Source: Laetiporus sulphureus 93-53
Lineage: Eukaryota; Basidiomycota; Agaricomycetes; Polyporales; Laetiporaceae
Length of the DNA: 64,000 nt
Direction: 5' to 3'
NCBI RefSeq assembly: GCF_001632365.1
Contig: NW_024468524.1
Coordinates: 607,450-671,449, forward strand
Shown: piece by piece, positions 23,475 to 34,804 of the stretch
Layout: every line of letters starts with the position of its first letter
Position numbering within the stretch: the stretch's first letter is position 1
Notes under the pieces: generated by a model
What the model saw: the letters and a program-made list of their open reading frames with translations, nothing else
The model's database searches: none
Told to the model about the DNA's origin: nothing
Position numbers and translations under genes: made by a program

Positions 23475-25552
23475 GCTGTTGGACCGTAGAGGATGAGCTG
23501 GTGAGAATGCGCAAAGCTGAAGGTGTAGAACCTGGGGGATTCCAGCAGTTCTGCATGACCTTTATACTACACGACGGAGTTGAATGGACGCTGCGGATTT
23601 TTTTGAATGCGTCACCAGACGCAGACGAGAGACCAGCGCCGCAGACGTACCTGTCAGTGGCGGTCGGACGAGAGAAGCAGCTGATGCTCAAGTCCCCCCA
23701 CCCGATGGAGTTAAGAATGCGATGAATTGGTCCCGGACGTACGGAAAGGACACCCGGACGTTACTAGAACGGCTTCAGAACGCAAACTGAACTCTGGGCT
23801 TTGTGCGAGATGTTTGATAGCTTCTCAGCTGCCCCGCTGAGACCGGGTCACTCGTAATGCCGGACGAGGACGTCGCCCGCTCTAATGACGAGTTGTTTCA
23901 GTGTGCTTGAACAGCGTCCGATGGGCAGCATTTCGCGTCGCGAGGCCGACTGACTTTTCCCTCTCTCCGATCACACATTCCTCATTGCGTGGCCCGTCGT
24001 CATATTTCGCAGGCGACTGGCGCTGATCACATCGGACAGCTAAAAGGCTGCTCAACGATGAGACGGAAAGGCTATATGAGGACCGCATTGGGTCCCAATC
24101 GAGGTATGTTTGCCTAACGCTGCTAGCAGGAGAAACTAGACGTTGGACAGCTGGACTGATGACGCACCGGGTGATCCTAAGGAACCCATTCGACCTCAGT
24201 TGAGGTGAACTAGATTCGGGACCAATGGGAACTGTATATGCCACCTCTGTGTTCTAGCTCAGGCACTGACCAAAACTGTCAATGCAGCACGGCATTGCGG
24301 CTTGAGAACATTGCTGTGCTCTGCGTGTCTTTTGATACATCGATCCGAAGCCTGTGCTCTGCTCCTGAAAAGTGAACAGTGGAAGTTCTGTGTACTTGGT
24401 GATGAACCGGAAGCGCCAAGCGCCATACACATATTCCGAGGCAATAGAGCCTAGCTGCAGCGCGTACGCATCGTACCATTCCTCTCTTGTCAAATTGTGT
24501 AGGGCCATTGCATCAAACGTACTGGCCGGCAAGCGCACCGGGATATCAGCGGCTGACTTAAGAGCATCGCTCTACGGATCTTTGCATTTCAGAGCGCCTT
24601 GCACTCGATGCCCGAAGCTTATCCGAGTCTCATGAGATAGCGACTACTATATGATCAGCCGACGGATATTACCAAACCATACGCAGACCGCACATACTTT
24701 GAGACCACCAACCGCCGTCTGTCTACAAAGTCATCGTGCCTCCTTGTTCGCATCTGGCGCTTTGCATCGTTTTAGAATCGATAGTTGCATTCCAAGGACA
24801 GACGTTGATGTAGACAACAGCTAGATCGTTTAGCTAGGCCGTCAGCCTCGTGCCAACGAGAATACTTAGAAGAGATGACCGGTTGGTCAGATGGCTTTCT
24901 CCGATAAACCTGCATCACTTCTCTTGATGCGGACTTGATTGGCTGGGGATATGATGCACGTCTCCGTAGCCTTGGTCCACCGCCTGGCCCCGGTTCCTGA
25001 GACCGTGTCGGATCGAAATAAGACAAAGGGCCTTAGGTGACCCTCCGATCAGCGGACGAGAGACCAGCTGGCGCGGCATGCCTAGCTTCATATGTCCACG
25101 AGGAAGACGAGCATGACGCCAGAGAATATGTGAGTGGCGGCGACTCTTCCAGAAACCAACACTGCCGCGGTGGCAATTTGCAAGTTTCAGGCTCATCAAA
25201 AGGGCGGTATTTCCAAGATGTCACGATCAGGGTTTGATGACCAACTGATGACGCCGGTAGGTTCAGCGAAAAAGCATTTAAGACATCAATATCTGACCGA
25301 ATCCTACGTCTCAGGTAGCAGCAGTGTGACATAGTATCAGGATCCTAGTTCGAACTTTGTAGTTGAACTGATATCCGTGGTTGGCAGACTGGACGGAGAA
25401 TGCACCGTCGGCAACGACCACCGGATCAAACCTGTCAGATCGTAATCTGCACCGCGATCATCGGAGGTTCAAAATCACGCGTGCAGTCCTGTGGCGTGGG
25501 CGTTACTGTGTTCGCCTCGGATTCAGCGCTCAGCGTTCGCCGCTGATTCTTC
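23475..25552. repeat. Intergenic spacer 7, running into the EngB gene
   Basis: The last copy of the spacer. It contains the best-preserved second-family segment (24254-24538) and the block GGTTCAAAATCACGCGTGCAGTCC near 25463, and ends in the sequence CTGAGAACACATGGACTGGGGCCAGC near 25556. That last sequence also occurs near 22009 in spacer 6, so the array boundary lies at or inside the first exon proposed for EngB. Confidence 0.5.
24254..24538 (-). other. Remnant of an unidentified gene co-duplicated with the glycopeptide genes
   Basis: A 94-codon open segment containing LPASTFDAMALHNLTREEWY and LGSIASEYVYGAWRFRFITK. The homologous stretch of spacer 6 (about 20260-20400) reads EWYDACCDYLGSISSEYLRG followed by a stop. 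No family recognised. It could be one exon of a real gene or a decaying one; exon boundaries upstream could not be fixed. Confidence 0.35.
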
Positions 25553-26476
25553 ATGCTGAGAACACATGGACTGGGGCCAGCTCTGAAGAGACGATATTCC
25601 GCGAAATCTGCTCTCAAGATTTTCCAGAATGCAGGGTTGGCGAAGTGCGTCGCAAAGGCTACGAATTCCGAATCCATACCTGCTTCACATGGCCTGCCCG
25701 AGGTACGTCGACTGCACCATCACCCATCTGCCGAGTACCTTGACAGCCAGTGCTCACTCCACACCCCAGATCATTGTGACCGGTTCGGCACAGGAACTAG
25801 TGCGGTGTGCTAATCCAGCTGACGCTGCCGTCCCGTAGGTCGCGCGAATGTCGGCAAGTCTACATTGCTGAATGCGGTTTTGGGGCGCAGAGACCTGCTG
25901 CCCACGAGTAACAAAGCTGTGAGTTTCCCTTCGAGGTCTAGAGCTCGTCTGAAACTAAGCATTGAAAGCTCGTAGGGCAAGACTCGCTCGCTGGATTTCT
26001 ACCTCGTCGGTGCAGAGCCTGGCAAGTTGATTGTGGTGGATGCTCCTGGCTATGGCTCGCGAGGACGTCCAGAGTGGGGTGACCTGTTCAGATATTACGT
26101 CTCCAATCGGCAGGAGTAAGTGAACCAAGCAGCGTGAGCTCCATGCCGCTGACCACATTCCAGGCTCCGCAGGGTGTACGTTCTCATCAGCGCCATCCTC
26201 GGCCTGAACGAGGCCGACCGAGCCATGCTGGCCATGCTCGACGAACAGTGCCAGGCATCTGGGGGCACAAGTTTTACGCTGCAAGCCATCGTTACGAAGG
26301 CGGACGGCATCCTGGATAAAAGAGATGCCAAGGAAAGGGTGACTAGTATCCGCCGTGGCATCTTCGAAGCTGCCCCGACCTGTCTGCCTATGATATTGAC
26401 AAGCGCAGGCCAGCGGCCGTTTTTCGGGGTCGATGATGTTCGGGCGAACATCGCTGATGCATGTGCGCTGGTGTAG
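25553..26476 (+). CDS. EngB/YsxC-family GTPase, probably mitochondrial
   Basis: Exons read as 25553-25702, 25770-25782, 25839-25918, 25976-26115 and 26164-26476. The protein has LPE-IIVTGRANVGKSTLLN (G1 P-loop), LLPTSNKAGKTRSLDFY (switch I), VVDAPGYGSRG (G3), then VYVLISAILGLNEADRAMLA, IVTKADGI (G4) and LTSAG (G5). This pattern is that of the EngB (YihA/YsxC) ribosome-biogenesis GTPases; the yeast relative is MRX8, acting on the mitochondrial ribosome. The 13-nt second exon is proposed because it joins LPE to IIVTG; using an upstream acceptor instead gives a 36-nt exon. The start codon at 25553 is uncertain because the sequence around it resembles the neighbouring spacer repeat, so a 5' exon may be missing or replaced. 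Convergent with pirin, with about 200 bp between stops. Confidence 0.8.
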
Positions 26477-26672
26477 TCTCGACGAAGGGACGAACGTTCC
26501 TATGATGTGTGGGGCCAATGAGATATTATACCTGGATGGAGATCCATGGGGTTTGACTATGCACCCCGTGCACCTTGTCCATTGCATTCTTACAACAATC
26601 AGATTATGTTACGCAGCACACATCTGACGTCTATGTCAAAGGGGAGTGAATTGAAGATAAACGCGGTCTCTT

Positions 26673-27632
26673 CTATTCCACATCAAACAAGAGAACCTCT
26701 GCTGTGCTGTCACCAATGTTCTCAACTTGGATCCCCTTCCCCGCCTCTCCCATGATGTATGCCCCATCCCCTTCACTCAACTCCAATGCCGTGTCTCCGC
26801 CCGAAATCTTCACACGGGCGCCACTCGACGCCTCCGGATTGTATCCGGACGTCTGGACGACGTGGATGTACGCCTTCGTCGTTGTGCCCGTTCGTGCTGT
26901 TGGGAACGTGTGCGAGAGCGAAGCCGCTGGCGACAGAAGGGATGCGTAGAGCGACAGCGGGGAGTGTACTGGCGCCGGCCCGGAGGCGGCGCGTGCTTCT
27001 GAGACGCCAGATTCTCCTGCAGGAGTCACAACCCGTACCCACTTGTCTCTCTTCTCTTCGTCTGTGAAGTGCCTAAGTTGACGCATCATCAGCATATCAC
27101 GGCCGCTTGTAGCGAATATCGACGAACCGCGTGTAGTATGTCGGCGTCAACCCTGACTGGGAGGGCATGCTCCAGATCTGCAGAAAGTGTACTTGCTCGC
27201 CGTAGCACTTCTCGCTGTGACGGATCCCGGTACCAGCGGAAGTCATCTGCAGGTCGCCTCGTTTGAGGATCTCGAGATTTCCCATAGAATCTCGGCTAGG
27301 ACGGATGAGGTCTGCGAAGGACGTTGGAACATGGACAGTGCTTACTGCTCAAGCTGGCCTGAGACTACATAGGAGAATATCTCGAATTCACGATGGCCGT
27401 GTGTGCCAAATCCTGTCCCAGGTTCGACGCGATCCTCATTCAGTACGCGCAAGCAACCGAACTGTTCATGATCTGAGTCATGGTACCTGTAGGATGCGTG
27501 TCAATTAGCAGCGAGGTTCACAGTGAGGGGGGGAGCTCACATTGCAAATGAGAATGTGTGGAACGTCTTGAGCCACCCGTGGTCTGCATGGCCACGCTCA
27601 TGACTCAGTCGAGGAACGGCTTTCATGGTCAT
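26673..27632 (-). CDS. Pirin-like cupin protein
   Basis: Four exons (27632-27541, 27486-27346, 27295-27128, 27072-26673) give 266 codons plus stop, all in frame. The N-terminal cupin shows SHERGHADHGWLKTFHTFSF, LRVLNEDRVEPGTGFGTHGH, REFEIFSYVVSGQLEHRDSM and HSEKCYGEQVHFLQIW; the metal-ligand His and Glu of pirins (HxH, H, E) are visible. The C-terminal cupin includes AYIHVVQTSGYNP and ends LLFDVE. Pirins are iron-binding cupins; some have quercetin 2,3-dioxygenase activity and others act as nuclear cofactors, and the fungal role is unclear. A TATA-like GATATAAGG lies at about 27799-27807, 170 nt before the ATG. Transcribed divergently from RSA4. Confidence 0.9.
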
Positions 27633-28211
27633 CTCGCTTTGCTTGTAAGACACGGTAGTCGACAGGGGTGCCGCGAGACGTAGAGGAGCTGCCCAAGAGC
27701 GGTTATTAAGTACGTTATGCTTTGTGAGGCGGAGTAGGGAAGACAGCTTGAAGACTGATAGGGTTGGAGCGACACATCAGCCGGCCGCAGGCTGCAGCCT
27801 TATATCCGGTCGAGAATGGATGTGAGCGGGAGGAACAAATGAGGATGCATCATTGATCATGAGGAGGGCGTTGCGCAATGCGTCTTAGCAGAACTGCCTC
27901 ATATGGGAACGGCGCGCTCACGTCGGCGCGCCCTGATTTTTCAGCCGAGCTGCCCGCGTAGCTACTCGTGATGTGTAGCTCGTACATCGAATGACAGAAA
28001 GCTTTATAACCATGAGCTCGCGGTAGGACTGTTGTACGAAGGCTGGCAGAGAGGTGACGGCGATGTACAATATGCGGAGAAACGGGCGCTACTGCATCCG
28101 GTACCGAGGTCACAGTGCGATCACCCTCGTGACACCTCGATCGCTGCTTCAGAATTTCGAGCTTTCGCGCCTCAAACAAGTTTTTCCCTCGTTGACGCTG
28201 CAGTTTCATTC
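27633..28211. promoter_or_regulatory. Bidirectional promoter region between pirin and RSA4
   Basis: About 580 bp separate two divergent start codons, with a TATA-like box for pirin near 27800. The minus-strand open frame across 27850-28209 overlaps the presumed 5' leader of RSA4 and shows no family resemblance. Confidence 0.45.
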
Positions 28212-30271
28212 ATGGCGACCCTGTTACCGCCTCCGAAACGACAGAAGATCTATCACGGTATCCCAGAGCCAGAGCCAGAACCGCTGAAGCCATCGCCGAG
28301 CGTCATCGTGCAGTTCGTCTCGGAGGAGGATGGAAAACCGCTTGCGCCCGCGGTCAACCTGCCTGCTAACGTCTCGAGGGAAGGGCTGGAAGCATTGGTC
28401 AACAAGCTGAGTATGAAGGTATGCTTTGTGCCGTGCTAGCTCAACAGTTCGTTTATATTGTCTTCAGGACGAGGACCCTGTGCCGTTCTCATTCCATATA
28501 GCCCTTCCGACCGATGAGACTACAGTGGGGGCTCCTACGCGGATAGCGATATCAAAGTCTATTGAGGAAGATGTGTTGGCCCATCCATCGCAAGCTTTCA
28601 CTCCAGAAGATGTCTTCGTTGTTCGCTGTTCCCCGCAGGCTGTATTCAAAGTACGACCTGCTACAAGATGCTCCTCGACACTGGCCGGTTCGTCCATTTT
28701 ACCGTTCCCAGACTTTTTAGTCTGTCTGACCTCCGTGTGCAGGCCATACGTCCCCGATCCTCTGCGCCTCTTTTTCGCCGACTGGCAATCTCCTCGCTAC
28801 CGGCTCGGGCGACTGCAACGCTCGGCTTTGGGATTTGTTCACAGAGACACCATCACATGTACTATCGGGTCATAAAGGCTGGGTTCTATGCGTTGAGTGG
28901 GAAGCGATGGAGAGGAAGCTGGCTACAGGAGGACATGACGGACATGTACGTTTTGCTGAGCAAATGTCGTTGGTCGGTCCTGACTAGCAAGCAGGTTCGG
29001 CTATGGGATCCAAAAGCGGGGAAGCCGATAGGTGACGCTCTGAAGGGCCACACAAAGTGGATCACCTCACTATCTTGGGAGCCAATTCATCTGTATGTGT
29101 TGTTGCTGTCCAATGCCTCCATACGGACAGCTGACACTTTGTAGAAACCCTTCTGCTCCACGACTTGCTTCTTCGTCAAAAGATGGAACCGTCCGCGTCT
29201 GGTCGACTTCAACCCGCCGCTGTGAATACGCTCTCGGCGGGCACACAGCGAGTGTGAACGTTGTCCGATGGGGAGGCGGGGGCTTGGATGGGAAGGGTGT
29301 ACTGTATACTGCTTCGAGTGATAGAACAATACGGGTATGGGATGCGGAACGGGTTAGTAACTTTCAGATTATCATCTCCAGCGTATGTTGACTCAGGTTG
29401 CATGTAGGGAAGGCCCCTCCACACGTTGAAGGATCATGCTCACTGGGTCACTACGCTGACTTTGAACACGGATTTCGTGCTCCGGACTGGTCCATTTGAT
29501 CACATCGGCAAGAAGCCAGCTTCAGATAGCGAAGGTAATTCTTAGACCGCCTCACCCATCAGACCGCTGTCATATCTCCCTCGTTTCTTCGGCTTTAAAT
29601 TGTCTGCATACTCATCGCTTACATCATTCACAGCACAAAAGCTTGCGCTTGCGCGATACAACAAACTCGTCTCCTCCAATGGCGAGACACTGATCTCAGG
29701 GTCCGACGATCACACGCTCTTCTTTTGGTCATTATTTCCATCGCGGATGGGCTCCGGAGCCGCAACGGATGCAGCCGCCGAGCGTGGGGGCAAGCTCAAG
29801 CCAATTGCGCGGCTCACTGGACACCAGCGACAGGTTTTACACGTCGCATTCAGTCCGGATGGGAGGTGGGCTGCGAGCGCGGCTTGGGATAATAGCGTGC
29901 GCCTGTGGGATGGGCGGACGGGGAAGTTCGTGGCGACGCTGCGAGGGCATATCGGTGCGGTTTATCGGTTGACGTGGAGTGCGGACTCGCGGATGCTTGT
30001 GAGCGCGAGCAAGGACAGCACGGTGAAGGCGAGTGTCTCCGGGTTTGGACGTGGTGACGTGGTCTTAGTGTTGCTCGATAGATCTGGGACCTGAAGACGT
30101 ACAAGCTGAAGACCGACCTGCCTGGGCACACGGATGAGGTCTACTGCGTGGACTTTGTTGCAGACAAGATTGTCAGCGGCGGAAGGGATCGTACTGTCAA
30201 GATGTTGGTATTCCCTCCAGATGACGGCTCACCGCTGTGCTAATACCTCATCTCATAGCTGGAAGAATTGA
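28212..30271 (+). CDS. RSA4: Ribosome assembly protein RSA4 / Notchless (NLE1)
   Basis: Nine exons (28212-28418, 28468-28687, 28743-28945, 28995-29092, 29145-29352, 29408-29534, 29634-30028, 30082-30203, 30259-30271) give 530 residues. The N-terminal NLE (ubiquitin-like) domain, about residues 28-115, contains VIVQFVSEEDGKPLAPAVNL and PANVSREGLEALVNKL. It is followed by a WD40 propeller of eight blades (for example LATGSGDCNARLWDL, ATGGHDGHVRLWDP, LASSSKDGTVRVWS, SGSDDHTLFFWS, SAAWDNSVRLWDG, ending RDRTVKIWKN). RSA4 joins pre-60S particles and is pulled by the AAA-ATPase Rea1 through its NLE domain during nuclear 60S maturation. Intron 7 starts with GC rather than GT (AAG/GCGAGT at 30029). 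The 13-nt last exon encodes WKN and the stop. Confidence 0.95.
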
Positions 30272-30746
30272 TGGGACTCGCTCGGATATTCGAGGATACT
30301 GTGCAGTATACCATGGGATTAGCCAACTGCCCTGTGGCATGCGTAGTATATTTCGCATCTGGTGTCGCTACAGCCTATTCATGATTTGCATATATGCGCC
30401 AGGCCTTCCCTAGTTTCCCTCTACCCGTTGCTGCCATCTTTAATTGGGCCGTCACCAGGGCGAAAATTATCGCCCGATGCTCATTTTGCATTACCGTGAG
30501 AGAGTCTGCAGCTAACATGTCCTGCATATTGACCTATCGCAATGACGCTCACTTAGTAACAGCGAGCTTTTAAGACGCATCGCGCTTGCACGTCATAGTG
30601 GACGCGTACCACGTGATCGCGTTTTCTCTGAAACTTGACGCCGTCGTGCACGGGCCCACTGGCGTCTTTCCCACTTTCTTTTTATGCCACCCTCTCCTCC
30701 AACCCCTTCATTCATCTTGCAGTGAACCACGAATCAGTGAACAGCC
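30272..30746. other. Intergenic region between RSA4 and the DNA ligase
   Basis: About 475 bp holding the RSA4 3' end and the ligase promoter. No gene or clear motif was recognised. Confidence 0.5.
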
Positions 30747-33700
30747 ATGTCCGAGGGCGAAAAAGCCATACCGTTCGGATTGTACGTCTTTCCTGCGAAT
30801 ACTAGAACGCGCTGCAACAAACCTCTGACGCTCATGTTGCGCATAGCTTCGTGTCTTTAATCAGTGCCATCGCGAAAATAAAGCCCCGCAAAGTCAGCCA
30901 GAATAACTCTTCACGCTCAACACCCTATGTCGTGCAAACATTCAGAAATTGGGTGGCAGAATTGCATCGTCGCTACGCGCCTCTTCCCCCTGGCACTGCA
31001 GCTATTGTGTTCCGCCTCTTGTTCCCCGAAGAAGACGTCCGAAGAAAATATGGTTTGCAAGAGACAAGACTCGCTCAGTCTATCTCCAAGGTCCTCGGAA
31101 TCTCAAAAAACACAGGCGCGCGAGGCAACGGTCTTGTGAATTGGGATGGCGACAACTCGATAGGATGTCTCGGCCTGGAGGTACAGAAGATTTTGGAAGA
31201 GAGCTCGACCGTATGTGCTTCAGTATATTCTCTAACAGAACAAAACTGACGAGCCATCCGCAGATAACGGAGGGTACCCTCAGCATCGCCAAAGTAGACG
31301 CCTTACTCAGCGAACTAGCGGCCACATGCGCGTTTTCGTCGCCAAGTGTCCGCCGGCCGCACTCTTCAGTTGCTGACTCGAGCGCTTTGCCTCGACCCAA
31401 GTCCAATGTGCTCCGCGCTCTGTATACGGCGCTCTCCCCGGTGGAAGCAGGGGTCGTCACGCAGATCATCCTGAAAGACTTGCGGCCGATGTTGTATCCC
31501 ATCCCCCCGGATCAGACTCATTATACCGCATCACTACTCTCCTATAACAGCAACGCATTGACCCAGCTCACAAAATTCGACGCCATGCGGGAGTGGGATC
31601 TGAGCAAACGTATGCTTGCCACATACCGTGTGCGGGCATATTTGGATGAGGCGGCCCAGCTCTACGAGACTTTGTCGACGGCGGACGAGGTCGACATTGT
31701 CTTGAAACCACTGGTTGGCGTCCCGGTCCAGGTAAACATCCCCACAGCTTATATCATAGCTACCCAGCTGACCACTCCTTCTACATGATGATAGATACCG
31801 AAATGTACTAAGGGCCAGGGATGCGCGCAGGCACTGCATGTCCTCCGTACCTCGAAGAAAGTCTGGGCGGAGACCAAATATGATGGCGAGCGTGCACAGA
31901 TCCATGTTGAGATAATCAATGGAGAAGCACGCATCACGATCTACAGCAAAAGTGGGCGGGAATCAACTCAGGACCGTGTCGCAATTCACGAGTACGTTCT
32001 TGTTTTCAAATCGCACTAGCAATCCTGACGTGCCGTGCATTCATCAGGACTATACTTGATGCCCTTGGGATAGGAACTACGTGCTGCAAGGTCAAGACGA
32101 ATGCCATCCTTGAGGCAGAGATGGTTGCCTTTTCGGATTCACTCGACCGTGTCGACGGTACGTTTAGCTCCACTTTGAGGGCATATATGCAGCCATCTTA
32201 CGCGCACCGAAGAATTCTGGAGAATTCGCAGTATTATAGCGAGCACTGCCGTCGGACCACGTCGTGTTAAAGGCAAGGAAGCGACGCATGAAGAAGATGA
32301 AGAACAGGAGGATATGTGAGTCGCTTCACCAGAAATTAAGGACTTTCGTCAATTGTTTCTCTGCACAGTCATTCGCAGAGTTCTATCATCTCTGATGCGT
32401 CAGACGGAGGCACCAGGCGCCTCGCTCTCGTATTCTTCGATGTCTTGTTTCTCGATGATCAGTCTCTTCTCCCCGTCCCCTACTCTCGACGACGCGTCGT
32501 CCTAGAATCGATCATCAACACCGCACCCGGACATGCCATGCTAGCTGAGCGAACTCCTATATCATTGACATGTCAAAGCGACGGAAATGCGCAATTACGA
32601 ACAATTTTCTCGGGGCTTATCGCTGACCATCAGGAGGGAGTGGTCTTGAAGGCCGACGAGTCACGTTATAATGACTGGAGGCTGCCGTGGGTGAAGGTAC
32701 GCATGTCTGGTATAGTATCTAGATAACATCTCATCTATGTTTGATATCCACAGCTCAAGAAGGACTACATCCCAGGCTATGGCGATTGCCTCGATCTCGT
32801 CATCGTCGGTGCGGCCTGGGATAAGGAACGTGGTCGCGAACTCAGAGGTGCGTCAATAATTGCATAGTCAAATGTATGCTGAACAAAATGGCCAATGATG
32901 ACCAATAGTTGCACCAACCGTGTACACGACGTTCTATCTTGGTGCTTTGGCCAACGGCAAGTCGTTGCAGATGGATGTGGGTGTACATGTTCATGCGAGG
33001 CTCTCGTATTCGCTTACCCGCCTACCAGCGACGAGCTGTTCCTCACTTTGAGGTATTCTTCACCGTTTCATACGGTCTCGCAAGGGAACAATTAGAGGAG
33101 CTCAACTTCATCATCAAGAGCACGGAGCCTGTCAAGTATATATCTGGGAGGGTCAGTAAATAGCAGTGTCATGCTGACACGCGAATCCCTGACCGTTTGT
33201 CTCCATCCAGCGCACACATGGACTGTCGTATACAATTGATTTGTTCTCGGGAATATCTGCTCCAACCGTCCTGCTTGGGCAGCCATTACTAGCAGAAGTA
33301 TATGGTGCTTGCTTCAGCAAAGCGCCAGGAAGTTTGGTTTGTCATCTGTAGCAATGCTTCTTAGCGGATTCGTCTAACTCATGTTCCTAGTTCTATGAAC
33401 TCCGCTTCCCCCGCATCGCGAAGGTCTTTCGCGCCAGAGAGCGCTCTTGGACCGAAGGAACCAGTTTAGATGGGTTCCAGAGGACTGCCCATGAAGCGAT
33501 TGGACGCGACCCTTCCAACAAAGAGATCGACGACTGGGCCAGAGAGCTCTTCGGGAAGCCTCGCATTCCTGGTGTCAAGTGTCCGACGAAGCGCAAACAA
33601 ATGGAAGAGACCTGGATGGAGAAGCTAGAGCTGGTCGATCGACAATTGGGCGAGCGCAAGAGTAAGAAGTTGAAGACGGGCAAGGAGTCTATCCCTGAAA

Positions 33701-34599
33701 AGGCACTGGGAACTTCGAAGACCGCAAGAGAGGAAGGCGCGAAGACTGGTACCAACACTCCAAGAACAGCCACATACCTGCGAGCACTTGGATCAGTGAC
33801 GAACGTCGCGCAATTACCAGTCGCGGATGTGGATAATGCGTCATCGGATAGCAAGGGCAATACCACAACGCGCAACGTTCAAGTGGCGCCCGAGGGACTG
33901 CATCCGGTTATTTTGGAAGCTCGCTCGCCATCTCACAAGACCGTTAGCGATGCGCGGAGCGAAAATGCAGGCCCTGTTCAGTATCCTCCACAAGAACAGT
34001 CGTCACATACGTCTGTACCTGCTCGAAGTGAAGTCCCAGCGGCACCAGCGCAGCAAACAGAAGGGCCTCTCACTGCCAAGTTGGTAGTACGTGAAGACCC
34101 GATGGCAAAGATCTCCGAGGACCGCAAGTCTCCAGAAGTGCCTCTGACTCCATTCACTTTACAGTCCAGCGAGTATGACTCAACAGCAATGGGCAAGTTC
34201 CTCCGAAACGCGGTTGTCTGGATGGCGAGGCCTCAAGATCCGACGAAGCTACTCTGGAGGGTGCCTTCAAAATCAATCATACCAGCTGGGCAACGGGTAC
34301 ACGGTCTTGAAGCATTCCTTATGGCCTGCGGCTGGTGCACTCCTTCTCAAACCAACGGAGCATGTGCATGGGTCGAGCGTGGTGTCGTGTTCGTCGACGA
34401 TACGGATGACGGGAGCCAGTGGATGGAATATCCTCTGAAGGTATTGCTAAGTCGGAGGTCCTCCCTGACACAGAGCCACCGAACTACTGATCACAAATCA
34501 ATCTGGGTGTTCAGCATGAAGATGCTGAGCTGCGAAGAATTGCAAGCACAAACATCGGAGCGCGACATACAAAATCGTGCGATCTGCAGATTGGCATGA
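30747..34599 (+). CDS. ATP-dependent DNA ligase with long C-terminal extension
   Basis: Twelve exons starting MSEGEKAIPFG (30747-30781) and continuing at 30847, 31264, 31795, 32048, 32213, 32369, 32754, 32909, 33029, 33211 and 33391, with stop at 34597-34599. Read this way the product is about 1074 residues. Residues 1-280 are an all-helical N-terminal DNA-binding domain. Motif I is ETKYDGERAQIHVE with the nucleotidyl Lys near 317; later come FFDVLFLDD, EGVVLKAD (motif IV/V), LKKDYIPGYGDCLDLVIVGA and FSKAPGS with FYELRFPRIAK. The roughly 340 residues after FGKPRIPGVKC are low-complexity, then a block FLRNAVVWMARP...WVERGVVFVDDTD that could be a degenerate BRCT-like end. It belongs to the LIG1/LIG4 eukaryotic ligases; I cannot say which, as KYDGER favours the LIG1-like group but the length and tail recall LIG4. 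A possible 3' intron after 34440 would change the C-terminus. Confidence 0.82.
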
Positions 34600-34804
34600 G
34601 GGCCATAGTGCGGAGTAAATTATCACTATTTACCTCAGTCAGATACCGCCCGCGTATAGTCTATATTATGATGTTTTTGGTGGTGTAATACAATCTTCAC
34701 GAGTAGCAACATTTCTCGGGACGACGCCACAGTTGTTCGGCATTTACCGCGTTCGATGTTCTCCGATTTTTTCGGGGTAGTGGCAAGTGAACCAGTCCGT
34801 CACG
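34600..34804. promoter_or_regulatory. Short intergenic promoter region of ADE1
   Basis: Only 205 bp between the ligase stop and the ADE1 ATG; it must hold both a terminator and the ADE1 promoter. No distinct element recognised. Confidence 0.35.

Noticed and set aside
33393..33875. Minus-strand 160-codon frame
   Set aside because: Antisense shadow of the DNA ligase exon.
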